A program made the translations under genes and the position numbers. From Halorussus ruber (GTDB taxonomy: Archaea > Halobacteriota > Halobacteria > Halobacteriales > Haladaptataceae): DNA of 64,000 nt. Where the stretch lies: NCBI RefSeq assembly GCF_004765785.1, contig NZ_SBIT01000008.1, positions 62,001 to 126,000 of the forward strand. The letters run 5' to 3'. The notes beneath the pieces are model-generated. The model was not told the origin of the DNA. It made no database searches and saw nothing but the letters and a program-made list of their open reading frames with translations. Positions 50,078 through 59,080 of this stretch are shown piece after piece (within the stretch, counting starts at the first letter, position 1; each line of letters starts with the position of its first letter).

Positions 50078-51255
50078 GCGGCCTCCTGACGGGATTCTTC
50101 TCAGTCATCGACCAACTGACGAACTTCACCCCGACCGAGCAAGTCGCCGCGACGGTTGCTATCGTCCTCGGGGTCCTCGCGGCCGTCTGGGCAGGGCGGT
50201 ACGTTCGACCGCGAATCCGCCAGCGACTCCCGCATCGCGTCGGCGACGTGGCGCTCCTCAGTGGTATCGCGGCGATTCTGTTCGTAGCGACGGTCAGTCT
50301 CATCGTCCTCTGGAACAAGGGGACCAACGCCGCCAACGCGCTGGACCAGATCGGCGCGACCGCTGGCAAGGGGTTCCAAGTCCTGTTCGCGCTGGCCGTG
50401 GCGGCGGGCGCGTACATCGTCACCGGGTTCGTCAAGACGGCCATCGACCGGTTGGTCGAGGAGCAAGACACCATCAGCCAGCACCAGAGCGAAATCGTCT
50501 ACCGCGTCTCGCAACTCACCATCTACGTCTCGGCCGGGGCCATCATCCTCGGGATGTGGGACGTGGACCTCAGCGGCCTGCTGGTCGGTGCCGGGTTCCT
50601 CGGTATCGTGGTCGGTATGGCCGCCCGCCAGACCCTCGGCGCGCTGCTGGCCGGGTTCGTGCTGATGTTCTCCCGCCCCTTCGAGATCGGCGACTGGGTC
50701 GAAATCGACGGCGAGGAGGGCATCGTCACCGACATCTCCATCGTCAACACCCGCATCCAGACCTTCGCCGGGGAGTACGTGATGATTCCCAACGACATCG
50801 TGAGCGGCGAGAAAATCGTCAACAAGAGCCGGAAGGGGCGACTCCGCATCGAGGTGGAGGTCGGGGTGGACTACGACGCCGACGTCGAGCGCGCGGCCGA
50901 CCTCGCCGAGGAGACGATGAAGGACTTGGACGAGGTGCTGACGGTGCCGACGCCGAAGGTGGTCCTCAAGGAGTTCGGCGACTCGGCGGTCACGCTCGTC
51001 CTCCGGTGCTGGATAGACAAACCCAGCGCTCGCAGGCAGTGGCGCGCCAGAACCGCCATCATCCAGTCGGTCAAGCGCACCTTCGACAGCGAGGGCATCA
51101 AGATTCCCTTCCCGCAGCAGGAACTCACCGGGCGCGAGGAGTCCGGCGGCTTCCAACTGACGGGCGAGGCCCCGGTCGCGCCGGAACCGACGACTGACGG
51201 CGGAACCGACGACGAAAAGAGCGCCGAAACCGGAGAGTCGGAGGAAAGCGAATGA
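50074..51255 (+). CDS. mscS: Small-conductance mechanosensitive channel (MscS family)
   Basis: 393 residues from a GTG at 50074. Membrane segments lie near residues 25-45, 60-85, 105-130 and 150-170. The pore-lining helix with Gly/Ala packing is GFLGIVVGMAARQTLGALLAGF, followed by the soluble beta domain with FSRPFEIGDWVEIDGEEGIV and GEYVMIPNDIVSGEKIVNKSR. It opens under membrane tension to release solutes at osmotic downshock. The acidic C-terminus is variable. It is the middle gene of three with overlapping ends (ksgA-mscS-hemK2). Confidence 0.92.
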   Translation: MSGLLTGFFSVIDQLTNFTPTEQVAATVAIVLGVLAAVWAGRYVRPRIRQRLPHRVGDVALLSGIAAILFVATVSLIVLWNKGTNAANALDQIGATAGKGFQVLFALAVAAGAYIVTGFVKTAIDRLVEEQDTISQHQSEIVYRVSQLTIYVSAGAIILGMWDVDLSGLLVGAGFLGIVVGMAARQTLGALLAGFVLMFSRPFEIGDWVEIDGEEGIVTDISIVNTRIQTFAGEYVMIPNDIVSGEKIVNKSRKGRLRIEVEVGVDYDADVERAADLAEETMKDLDEVLTVPTPKVVLKEFGDSAVTLVLRCWIDKPSARRQWRARTAIIQSVKRTFDSEGIKIPFPQQELTGREESGGFQLTGEAPVAPEPTTDGGTDDEKSAETGESEESE

Positions 51256-51848
51256 CTGACCTCGCAGACCGCCGAGACGCCGAGACCGAGGTGTACCAAC
51301 CCGCCGAGGATTCGAACTTGCTCGCGGAGGCCGCGATTGCCGACCTGCAATCGCTCGCTGACGACGCCCGCGACGACCTCCTCGCGCTGGAGGTCGGCAC
51401 CGGGTCCGGCTACGTCGCCGAGACGGTCGCCGACGAGACCGGCCTGCGAGTCTTGGGGTCAGATATAAATCCTCACGCCTGCGCGCAGGCCCGCGAGCGC
51501 GGCGTCGAAGCGGTCCGAGCCGACCTGCTCGAACCCTTCCGAGACGACGCCCTCGACGTGGTGCTGTTCAACGCGCCCTACCTCCCGACCGACCCCGACG
51601 ACGAGCGCGACGACTGGATGGAAGTCGCGCTCTCGGGCGGCGAGGACGGCCGGGCGGTCATCGAACCCTTCCTCGCGTCGGTCGGACGCCCCCTCGCCCC
51701 CGACGGCGCGGTCTACCTGCTGGTCAGCAGTCTCACGGGCGTCGAGGAAGTAGTCGAACTCGCAGCGGCAGAAGGGTTCTCCGCAGTCGCGCTCAGCGAC
51801 GAGTCCTTCCCCTTCGAGACGCTGACGGTGCTGAAACTGACGCGATAG
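51252..51848 (+). CDS. HemK2/Mtq2-type N5-glutamine methyltransferase
   Basis: 198 residues, overlapping the mscS stop by four bases. It starts EVYQPAEDSNLLAEAA, the mark of the HemK2 group that methylates the GGQ glutamine of release factor aRF1. The SAM motif is ALEVGTGSGYVAETV, and the acidic residue is in LGSDINPHA. The catalytic motif reads NAPYLPTDPDDE instead of the usual NPPY, a directly seen change of the first Pro to Ala. Function as release-factor methyltransferase is likely from family and length but depends on that motif being tolerated. Confidence 0.85.
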   Translation: MTDLADRRDAETEVYQPAEDSNLLAEAAIADLQSLADDARDDLLALEVGTGSGYVAETVADETGLRVLGSDINPHACAQARERGVEAVRADLLEPFRDDALDVVLFNAPYLPTDPDDERDDWMEVALSGGEDGRAVIEPFLASVGRPLAPDGAVYLLVSSLTGVEEVVELAAAEGFSAVALSDESFPFETLTVLKLTR

Positions 51849-51859
51849 CCTCGGCTTGA

Positions 51860-52555
51860 CTATCCCTCCTCAAACGCCTCCCGGTCGGCGTAGCTGTGCT
51901 GGTGTTTCCCGTGTTTCTCTCGAAACTCCCGTAGCTCCGGCGGGAGCGATTCGAGTCGTTCGACCAGTTCGTCGGCCTTCTCGACCGACCAGTCGGGGTC
52001 GAGGGCCGTCGAGAGCGCGAACAGGCGACTCCGGACGAGTTCGAAGAGGAGGTCGATTTCCTCCTCGCCGTCGCCCTCCTGATAGCTGAGGTCGTTGATG
52101 AGGTGGTGGAGACCGACTCGCCAGCCGACGCCGAACTCCCCGTCGCGTTCGACCTCCGCGACGGCGTCCGGTACCTCGTCGAACTCCTCGAAGAACGCGA
52201 CTGCCATGCGACTCGCGGTGGCCCAGAGGCGGACGTGGAGGCGCTTGCTCTCGTCGAGGTCGTCGATTCGGACTTCGGTGTCGTCGGTCCACCACTCCTC
52301 CGCGAAACCGTCGGCGACGAGTTCGTCCCAGCGGTCGCGCTCGTCTTCGGCCACCGCCTCGGGGTCGCCGTAGATGTAGAACGTGACTTCGCCGTCCTCG
52401 ACCGACGGGTCGTGACCGTACCGGGCGAACGTGAGCCACTTCACGTCGTCGCTGTCTTCGAGGCGGCGGAAGGCGGGGACGACGTACTCGCGTATCAGTT
52501 CCTCCTCGGCGTCCACGCCGCTGGTCTCGAAGATGACGACTTTCCTATCGGACAT
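51860..52555 (-). CDS. Conserved haloarchaeal protein, function unknown
   Basis: 231 residues from the ATG at 52553-52555, with GAGGTAGG directly upstream as ribosome-binding sequence. The sequence is soluble and strongly acidic: VVIFETSGVDAEEELIREYV, FRRLEDSDDVKWLTFARYGHD, FYIYGDPEAVAEDERDRW, and an abundance of Trp. A helical C-terminal part is rich in Glu and Leu. No known domain is recognised. It is convergent with the hemK2-type gene, with only 11 bases between stops. Confidence 0.7.
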   Translation of the reverse strand: MSDRKVVIFETSGVDAEEELIREYVVPAFRRLEDSDDVKWLTFARYGHDPSVEDGEVTFYIYGDPEAVAEDERDRWDELVADGFAEEWWTDDTEVRIDDLDESKRLHVRLWATASRMAVAFFEEFDEVPDAVAEVERDGEFGVGWRVGLHHLINDLSYQEGDGEEEIDLLFELVRSRLFALSTALDPDWSVEKADELVERLESLPPELREFREKHGKHQHSYADREAFEEG

Positions 52556-52667
52556 ACCTACCTCGACCGACAGCGGAAACAAAAATCTAACCCGGGGCTG
52601 TCGAGTCGGGAGTCGACTACCGACTGACGGGCCGAGGCCAGACTACTGCCTGCCGGGCCGAGACAGA

Positions 52668-53201
52668 CTACTGACTGGCGTTGACGGGATTTGGCAACTG
52701 ATAGAGGTCCGCGGTCGTGTCCTCGTTCTCGACGGTCAGGAGCGTTCGCCCGTTCACCGTGACCTCGAACTCCCGGTAGTCGGTCGGCAGACTCGTACTG
52801 AATTGCAGGTCGGTCGCCACCCGACAGTCGCCCGGCGGTGGTTTCTGCTCGCCTGCGTCCGAGGTGCGGGTCGTCTCCGGAACGGTCCGGAAGTCGATTC
52901 GGTAGCTTTCCGGTGTGACGCGACTTACGTTCGCCGAGACGCGCTGGTCGCGGTCGTTGACCACAGTCGCGTTCAGCGTCACCGCGAAAGAGTCGCCGAC
53001 CGCGACCTCGTGGACCCATCCGGCGTGGGACCGCACGTCGGGGCAGTTCGGGCCGGAACTGCTCAGCGAGTAAGGTGGCGATCCGGAGTCCGGACCAGCA
53101 TCTGTCGGAGCGAGTTGACCGCCGAAACCCAATCCGCCGACCGCTCCGGCGACGAGACCGAGGGCGAACGCGGGGACGACCGCCGAGGAGAGACGCGTCA
53201 T
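52668..53201 (-). CDS. Exported or membrane-anchored protein, function unknown
   Basis: 177 residues from the ATG at 53199-53201. One N-terminal hydrophobic helix (VVPAFALGLVAGAVGGLGFGG) acts as signal or anchor. A Ser/Pro linker follows, then a beta-rich domain (EVAVGDSFAVTLNATVVNDRDQRVSANVS and YREFEVTVNGRTLLTVENED). Four or so N-x-S/T sequons suggest glycosylation outside the cell. Two Cys (PNCPDVRSH, GDCRVATD) could pair. No family is recognised. Confidence 0.65.
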   Translation of the reverse strand: MTRLSSAVVPAFALGLVAGAVGGLGFGGQLAPTDAGPDSGSPPYSLSSSGPNCPDVRSHAGWVHEVAVGDSFAVTLNATVVNDRDQRVSANVSRVTPESYRIDFRTVPETTRTSDAGEQKPPPGDCRVATDLQFSTSLPTDYREFEVTVNGRTLLTVENEDTTADLYQLPNPVNASQ

Positions 53202-53332
53202 GGGGTAATAATCCCGACGATAACCTAGGTAGATTATCACCTTTCTGTGCGGTGTGTTACCTCAACACTATGCTCATAGGTAATTTCCTGAGAGGAAAAT
53301 ATTAAGCGTCAGCATTTCGTAGGACGGGGTAC

Positions 53333-54346
53333 ATGACAGAGCGCGTCGCAACTACACCGGGAGTGTTCCCGCTTCCGGACTGGGCCAAGGACGACTTGGC
53401 GGACTTGAAAGGTCACCAGAAGCACGACCTCATCGACGGCACCGAGAGCGAAGAAATCGTAGATGTCTACGACCAAGCCCGCGAAGAGGTCGTCGCCCGA
53501 CAGCAGACGGCCGGACTCGACCGCGCGGTCGAGGGGCAACTCCGCTGGGACGACATGCTCGCCCATCCCCTCGCGGTCCACGACGCCGTCGAGACACGCG
53601 GCATCGTCCGGTACTACGACAACAACAACTTCTACCGGGACCCGGTCGTGACCGGCGACCTGACCTTCGACGGCGACATCGCCGCCGAGTTGGAGGCCGC
53701 GAGCGAACTGGTCGAGGACGACGAACTGCAGGCGGTCGTTCCCGGTCCCTACTCGCTTTCGGACCTCGCCACCGACGAACACTACGGCGACGAGGCCGAC
53801 TTCTTGGACGCCGTCGCCGACTTCCTCGCGGGTGAGGTCGAGGCCTTCCCCGAGGTCGAGACGCTGTTCGTCCTCGAACCCTCGCTGGTCGAGAATCCGC
53901 CCGGTGAGGAGGCCGACGAGGACGAGCGCGCCAGCGAAGCGGTCGATGCCGTCGCTGGCGCGGTCGGGTCGGACACCGACGTCGTGGTCCAGACCTACTG
54001 GGGCGCGCTGGACGAGAAAGTCCACGCCCACCTGCTCGACGCCGACTTCGACGCGCTGGGCTACGACTTCGTCTCGAACTCCGAGGACAACCTCTACAAC
54101 ATCAACGAGTACGGGACGAAAGACTCCATCGCGGCGGGCGTCGTGGACGGCCAGAACACGCTGGTCGAGGACCCCGAGAAAATCGCCGAGCGGGCCGACT
54201 GGTTGGAGGAGAACACCCCAGCGGCCGAGTTCGAGACGATGTACCTGACGCCGAACACGGAGCTGTTCTACCTGCCGTACTCGACGTTCGAGGAGAAGCT
54301 CGCCGCGCTGGGCGAAGCGACCGACATCGCGGAGGTGAAAGCATGA
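53333..54346 (+). CDS. MetE-like barrel protein lacking the zinc site
   Basis: 337 residues, similar in fold and length to archaeal MetE C-terminal-type barrels (VATTPGVFPLPDWAKDDL, EGQLRWDDMLAHPLAVHDA, VVPGPYSLSDLA, LFVLEPSLVENPP, VVQTYWGA). The zinc-binding His-x-Cys and late Cys of methionine synthase are absent; the corresponding end reads YLTPNTELFYLPY. It may be a pseudo-enzyme or substrate-binding partner of the next gene, with which it overlaps by four bases (ATGA). In haloarchaea these two genes are regularly paired. Confidence 0.8.
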   Translation: MTERVATTPGVFPLPDWAKDDLADLKGHQKHDLIDGTESEEIVDVYDQAREEVVARQQTAGLDRAVEGQLRWDDMLAHPLAVHDAVETRGIVRYYDNNNFYRDPVVTGDLTFDGDIAAELEAASELVEDDELQAVVPGPYSLSDLATDEHYGDEADFLDAVADFLAGEVEAFPEVETLFVLEPSLVENPPGEEADEDERASEAVDAVAGAVGSDTDVVVQTYWGALDEKVHAHLLDADFDALGYDFVSNSEDNLYNINEYGTKDSIAAGVVDGQNTLVEDPEKIAERADWLEENTPAAEFETMYLTPNTELFYLPYSTFEEKLAALGEATDIAEVKA

Positions 54347-55410
54347 GCCAGAACCGAGACCAGTTCCGACCCCCGAATCACCCCAACGACCACTTCCTGC
54401 TGACGACCGTCGTGGGAAGCTACCCCAAGCCCAAGTGGGTGGACCGCGCCCGCGACCTCCACGAGGACCCCGAGGCCGACTTCGACGACGACGCGTGGCA
54501 GGAGGCCAAAGACGACGCCTCGCGGCTCATCACCGACGAACACGAGCGCGCCGGTCTCGACGTGGTCGTCGACGGCGAGATGCGGCGCAACGAGATGGTC
54601 GAGTACTTCGCCCACCGAATCGAGGGCTACGAGTTCAACGGCCCCGTGAAGGTCTGGGGCCACAACACCTTCGACAAGCCCTCGGTCGTCTCCGACGTGG
54701 AGTACGACGAGACGTGGCTGGTCGAGGAGTACGAGTTCACCGCGAGCGTGACGGACAAGCCGGTCAAGGTGCCCATCACCGGCCCGTACACGCTGGCGAA
54801 CTGGTCGTTCAACGAGGCCTATGAGGACACCGAGGCGCTGGCCCACGACCTCGCGGACCTCGTCAACGAGGAGGTCGAGCGGCTGGTCGATGCTGGCGCT
54901 CGCTACGTCCAGATCGACGAACCCGCGCTGGCGACGACCCCCGACGACCACGCCATCGTCGGCGACTGTCTGGAGCGCATCGCGGACGGGATTCCCGAGG
55001 ACGTGCGCATCGGTCTCCACGTCTGCTACGGCGACTACTCGCGCATCTACCCCGAGATTCTGGACTTCCCCGTGGACGAGTTCGACCTCGAACTCGCCAA
55101 CGGCGACTACGAGCAGTTGGACGTGTTCAAAGACCCCGAGTTCACCGCGGACCTCGCGCTCGGCGTGGTGGACGCTCACGTCGCCGAAGTCGAGTCGGTC
55201 GAGCAGATCAAGGAGAACATCCAGAAGGGCCTCGAAGTCGTCCCGCCAGAGCAGTTGACCGTCAGCCCGGACTGCGGGCTGAAGCTCCTCCCGCGCGAGG
55301 TGGCCTACGAGAAGATGGCGAATCTCGTGACCGCGGCCCGCGAAGTCGAGGAGGAACTCGACGCCGGGGAAATAGACGTCGAGCGGTCGGCCGTGACCGC
55401 CGACGACTGA
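54343..55410 (+). CDS. metE: Archaeal B12-independent methionine synthase (MetE-type)
   Basis: 355 residues, corresponding to the C-terminal catalytic barrel of bacterial MetE. It starts LLTTVVGSYPKPKWV, the conserved N-terminal G-S-Y/F-P-R/K. Zinc ligands are visible as His and Cys in IGLHVCYGDY (about residue 225) and Cys in VSPDCGLKLLPRE (about 310). VQIDEPALAT carries the conserved homocysteine-binding Asp-Glu. It transfers a methyl group to homocysteine. The methyl donor in archaea may be a pterin or a corrinoid protein and cannot be told here. Confidence 0.9.
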   Translation: MSQNRDQFRPPNHPNDHFLLTTVVGSYPKPKWVDRARDLHEDPEADFDDDAWQEAKDDASRLITDEHERAGLDVVVDGEMRRNEMVEYFAHRIEGYEFNGPVKVWGHNTFDKPSVVSDVEYDETWLVEEYEFTASVTDKPVKVPITGPYTLANWSFNEAYEDTEALAHDLADLVNEEVERLVDAGARYVQIDEPALATTPDDHAIVGDCLERIADGIPEDVRIGLHVCYGDYSRIYPEILDFPVDEFDLELANGDYEQLDVFKDPEFTADLALGVVDAHVAEVESVEQIKENIQKGLEVVPPEQLTVSPDCGLKLLPREVAYEKMANLVTAAREVEEELDAGEIDVERSAVTADD

Positions 55411-55664
55411 CCGCGCGACTCGACTCGCCCGAACCCCGCTGGCGCTTCTGGTCCTACTGGCGTCTTTCGGCTCACTGACGCCTCTCGACGGAGGGGCTGA
55501 CAGGCGGCGCGTGGGCTGCTTCGACCGCGAGGAGCGAGCCGCGCTCCCGCCTCGACTCCTCGCGGCAGTTCTCAGGTCACGGGCCGGGTTGGTCCCGTCT
55601 TCCTACTTCAAATTTGGCCGGTACTGTCGGATAGGATGGCAACAAAAGAGACCGGTCCGTGGAG

Positions 55665-56957
55665 TTAGTCCTCGGTTGCGACTCGATTCGATTGGCGCGT
55701 CGCCGGGGCGGGCGGCTCGTGGGTCCCGAACTCGGGGTGAGTCTCTTCCATCCAGAAATACACGACTGCTCCGGAGACGAACATCAGGGCGGCCGTCGCG
55801 TAGAACGCGGCTTCGGCGTTCACGAACTCCATCGAGAGACCGATCAGGATTGCGCCGACGCCGTAGCCGGAGTCGCGCCACATCCGGTAGACGCCCATCC
55901 CGGTCGCTCGCCACGTCGGATGGGCCGCGTCGCCCGGGACCGTCATCAGGTTCGGGTAGAGCATCGCCATCCCGAGGCCGGAAACGCCCGAGAGAACCGC
56001 CCACGGGAGGTAGCCATTCACGAGAACCATCCCGAGGATGCCCGCGCCAGCGAGGAACATCCCGGCGACGACGGGCGGGCGGCGACCGATTCGGTCCGCG
56101 AGTCCGCCGGTCGCAACCTGGAGGAAGTACATCGCGCTGTGAACGCCGACGACGAACCCGACCGCCGCGATTCCGAGCCCCTGACTCGTGAGATACAGCG
56201 GGACGGCGAGCCAGAACAGCGTGTCCACGAACTTCTCGATGTGGCCCGCCTGCGCCGCGGCGAACAACGTCCTGTCGCCGTAGGTCGCCCGCTTGAGTAC
56301 CTCGACGAACGGGAGGTTCGCGTCGTGGTGGTCGTCGTCATCGACCTCGACTTCTGCGTACTGGACGGTCTCCTTGATCAGGAAGATCGAGACGAGGAAC
56401 GCCAGCACGACCACGACTGCGAGGAAGTAGAAGGGCTCGGGTCGGAGACTCCACCGGCTAGCGATGACGCCCGTAATCCAGGCACCGGCGGCGACGCCGG
56501 TGTATCCGAACGCCTCGTCGATGCCGACGGCTAACCCTCGTTGTTCGGGGCCTGCGAGGTCGATTTTGGCGTTTATCGCCATACTCCAGGTCAGCGCCTG
56601 GTTGATGCCCAGCAGGATGTTCCCGACCGTAATCCAGCCCCAACTCGGCGCGAAGATGAGGATGACCGGAAGCGGAAGCGCGGTCGCCCAGCCAGCGACG
56701 AGGACCGGCTTGCGACCGTACTCGCCGCCCCATTTGCCAGCGTAGAGGTTGAGCAGCGCTTTGACGAAGCCGAACGAAACGACGAACGACCCGATGACGA
56801 ACAGCGACTCGACGCCGAGCACGTCGCGGCCGAGAACGGGCACGACGGCGCGTTCGGACCCGATGGTCAGCCCGGTGGCGAACACCAGCAGGACGTGTAG
56901 CGAGAACTGCCCGAGGTGTTCGCGGATGCCCTGTTTGAGTTCAGTTTCCGTACTCAT
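55665..56957 (-). CDS. MFS transporter
   Basis: 430 residues with about 12 membrane segments in two halves. The first-half motif GKWGGEYGRKPVLVAGW (residues about 75-91) and the second-half GGLADRIGRRPPVVAGMFL are the G-x3-D/G-R-x-G-R-R/K MFS signatures. DEAFGYTGVAAGAWITGVIA is typical of the drug/metabolite branch. The start lies three bases after the stop of the rhodanese-MBL gene, so the two are one operon. The substrate is unknown; sulphur-compound or oxyanion export would fit the neighbour. Confidence 0.85.
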   Translation of the reverse strand: MSTETELKQGIREHLGQFSLHVLLVFATGLTIGSERAVVPVLGRDVLGVESLFVIGSFVVSFGFVKALLNLYAGKWGGEYGRKPVLVAGWATALPLPVILIFAPSWGWITVGNILLGINQALTWSMAINAKIDLAGPEQRGLAVGIDEAFGYTGVAAGAWITGVIASRWSLRPEPFYFLAVVVVLAFLVSIFLIKETVQYAEVEVDDDDHHDANLPFVEVLKRATYGDRTLFAAAQAGHIEKFVDTLFWLAVPLYLTSQGLGIAAVGFVVGVHSAMYFLQVATGGLADRIGRRPPVVAGMFLAGAGILGMVLVNGYLPWAVLSGVSGLGMAMLYPNLMTVPGDAAHPTWRATGMGVYRMWRDSGYGVGAILIGLSMEFVNAEAAFYATAALMFVSGAVVYFWMEETHPEFGTHEPPAPATRQSNRVATED

Positions 56958-56960
56958 TGA

Positions 56961-58073
56961 TTACTCCGCTGCGCAGTTGTTGGGGCCCAGTTCCAGGTCG
57001 GCCAGTTCGTCGGCGGGAACCGATTCCTGTCCCACGTTCGTCCGCTTGACGCGCTCGAAGTTCGGCGGGTGATCCGGGATGTCCGACGCGAGTTCCTCGA
57101 TGAATTCCTCGCGGGCGCGTCCGAGATCCCCGTTCCGTTCTTTGACTTCAGCGAGGGTCGCGGTTACTGGCGGTTCGGGCGACCCGGGGTCGTGTGCTGG
57201 CAGGACGAGTGCGTCGTCCGGTCGGTCAAGTAACCGCTGGAGGCTCTCGTAGAGCGTCGCGGCGTTTTGTTCGACGTCGGAGTCCTCGATGCCTGCTTCG
57301 ACGCCGAGTTCGACGCGCCCGACGCTCTCGTGAAAGAGCGTGTCGCCCGTAATCAGCGCCGCACCCTCGATATCGAACGAGACGCTCCCCTCGCTGTGTC
57401 CCGGCGTGTGGACGACCTCGATATTCAACTGGCCGACCGTCACGGTTTGCCCGTCTTCGAGAGGCGTTGCGTCGATAGCGAGTGCATCCTTCGAGTGAAG
57501 GTAGTACGGAACGTCGTGTCGGTCGGCGAGTTCTGCCCCGCCGGAGGCGTGGTCGGCGTGAGCGTGGGTGTCGAAGACACTGACTAGGTCGGCGTCGTAC
57601 TCGTCGAGAATCGCCTCGTACTCCTCAAGGTAATGCGACGGGTCGAAGACGGCGGCCTCTCCGCCCGAGAGAAGGACGTGCGAGAGGCAGCCTTTTCCGG
57701 GTCGTGCAACCTGAATCAGCGTGCCGTCGAGGTCAGCCCGAACTGGCGCGTGCCGGTGAACGCGACTCCAGCCGTTCATCCCGTCGGCGAGCGTCGTCGC
57801 ATCGTAGTCCATCTCTTGAAGGACGTCGGCTGCCGTCGCCGCAGCGACGCCTGCCCCGCAGACGGTAACAATCTCCTTCTCTTCAGGGAGCTCTGCGAGG
57901 GCGTCTTTTGCCGCGTCGGGGTTGTCGGTCAGTTCGTCGTAGACATCGACGTTGACGCTGTCCGGGATGTGCCAGTCGTCGTGCTCTCCCTCGTGGCGAA
58001 TATCGACGACGAGCAAGTCATCTTCGTCGGCCTGTAATCGGTCACTAAGCTTCTCGGGGGTTATCTCTGACAT
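56961..58073 (-). CDS. Rhodanese - metallo-beta-lactamase fusion (persulfide dioxygenase-like)
   Basis: 370 residues. Residues 1-110 are a rhodanese domain with DLLVVDIRHEGEHDDWHIPDSVNVDVYDE and catalytic Cys in EIVTVCGAGVAAATAADV (about residue 73). Residues 120-370 are a metallo-beta-lactamase domain with metal motif VFDTHAHADHASGG, then VVHTPGHSEGSVSFD and LITGDTLFHESVGR. This matches the glyoxalase II/ETHE1-type group that oxidises persulfides, with the rhodanese moving sulphur. Usual fusions put the rhodanese last; here it is first. It is divergent from the HTH_10 regulator (starts 90 bases apart) and co-transcribed with the MFS gene. Confidence 0.88.
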   Translation of the reverse strand: MSEITPEKLSDRLQADEDDLLVVDIRHEGEHDDWHIPDSVNVDVYDELTDNPDAAKDALAELPEEKEIVTVCGAGVAAATAADVLQEMDYDATTLADGMNGWSRVHRHAPVRADLDGTLIQVARPGKGCLSHVLLSGGEAAVFDPSHYLEEYEAILDEYDADLVSVFDTHAHADHASGGAELADRHDVPYYLHSKDALAIDATPLEDGQTVTVGQLNIEVVHTPGHSEGSVSFDIEGAALITGDTLFHESVGRVELGVEAGIEDSDVEQNAATLYESLQRLLDRPDDALVLPAHDPGSPEPPVTATLAEVKERNGDLGRAREEFIEELASDIPDHPPNFERVKRTNVGQESVPADELADLELGPNNCAAE

Positions 58074-58162
58074 CAGTATTCACCGATAGGGGAGGTATTA
58101 GGATATAGGTGGTGCCGGACATGACCGGTGCCATTAATTGATAGCAGCACAAATATGCGTGT

Positions 58163-58897
58163 ATGAGTCTGTACGAGGCCTCGTTCCGGGTCAGACACGA
58201 GTGCCCGTATCGAGAAATTTCGGAGCGCTACCCGGACCTCACGATCCGGGAGTGGTACCTGAGCGACTGCCAAGTGATCGAAATCACATCTCCCGAAGCG
58301 CCAGCTGACGAACTCCTCGACGAGATCGGTCACTTGGGAACGATTCTCCACGAGTCGGTGGACGACTCGGGTCTCCACGTCGTCACGCAGTCCTGTCTCT
58401 GCTCACTGGAAGATTCCATCATCGACCGGTTCGAGGAGTACAACTGCCTGTACCAGCCGCCGACGGTTCATCGTCAGGGCTGGGAACACTACACGGTCAT
58501 CGCGTTCGACGAGAGCGACGTCCGGGCTCTCCTCCGCGACCTGGAGGCTGACCGTGACATCGAAGTGCTCTCGAAAACCGCTATCACAGAACAGCAAATC
58601 CCGCACAGCATGTTGGCTCCGGTCGACCAGTTGTTCGAGGACGTGACCGAGCGACAGCTGGCGGCGCTTCGATTGGCCCTAGAGAGCGGCTACTACGAAC
58701 AGCCGCGGAAGACCTCGCTCCGGGAACTGGCCGACCAGACTGCCGTCGCTCGCTCGACGTACGAGGAGCACCTCCGGAAGGCCGAGAACAAGCTCCTCAC
58801 GAACGCGGGCCAGTTCCTGCGACTGGTCACCGCGACATCGACGGCGGACCCCTTAGGCGTAGAACAGATTAGAGAGGCCGAACAGGCGGCCGACTGA
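58163..58897 (+). CDS. HTH_10 (bacterio-opsin-activator-type) transcription regulator
   Basis: 244 residues. The N-terminal 160 residues form the sensor-like domain of this haloarchaeal family (ASFRVRHECPYREISERYP, VIEITSPEAPADELLDEIG). The C-terminal HTH_10 motif is DVTERQLAALRLALESGYYEQPRKTSLRELADQTAVARSTYEEHLRKAENKL, residues about 165-225. It contains three Cys in the first 100 residues (HECPY, DCQVIE, QSCLCSLED), possibly redox or sulphur sensing. Position suggests it controls the divergent rhodanese-MBL/MFS operon. Confidence 0.88.
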   Translation: MSLYEASFRVRHECPYREISERYPDLTIREWYLSDCQVIEITSPEAPADELLDEIGHLGTILHESVDDSGLHVVTQSCLCSLEDSIIDRFEEYNCLYQPPTVHRQGWEHYTVIAFDESDVRALLRDLEADRDIEVLSKTAITEQQIPHSMLAPVDQLFEDVTERQLAALRLALESGYYEQPRKTSLRELADQTAVARSTYEEHLRKAENKLLTNAGQFLRLVTATSTADPLGVEQIREAEQAAD

Positions 58898-59080
58898 CCG
58901 ACCAGACGACGGACTAACCGGCCCGTCGTACTCCGGAACGGGTCTCAACCGGGGGCGAGCGCCTCGTCGGGGACGCCGACGATTCGGGGGTCGTCTCCCC
59001 TCGCAGCTGCGTAGAGGAATATAATTATTTATCTAAAACCGGTACGGTAGTGTTTAAGAAATAATATCAAGGCTCTCATA

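Noticed and set aside
55411-55664. Gene or element between metE and the MFS gene
   Set aside because: The open frames have shadow-like composition and no RBS. I see only a few GC-rich partial palindromes and a likely terminator region.
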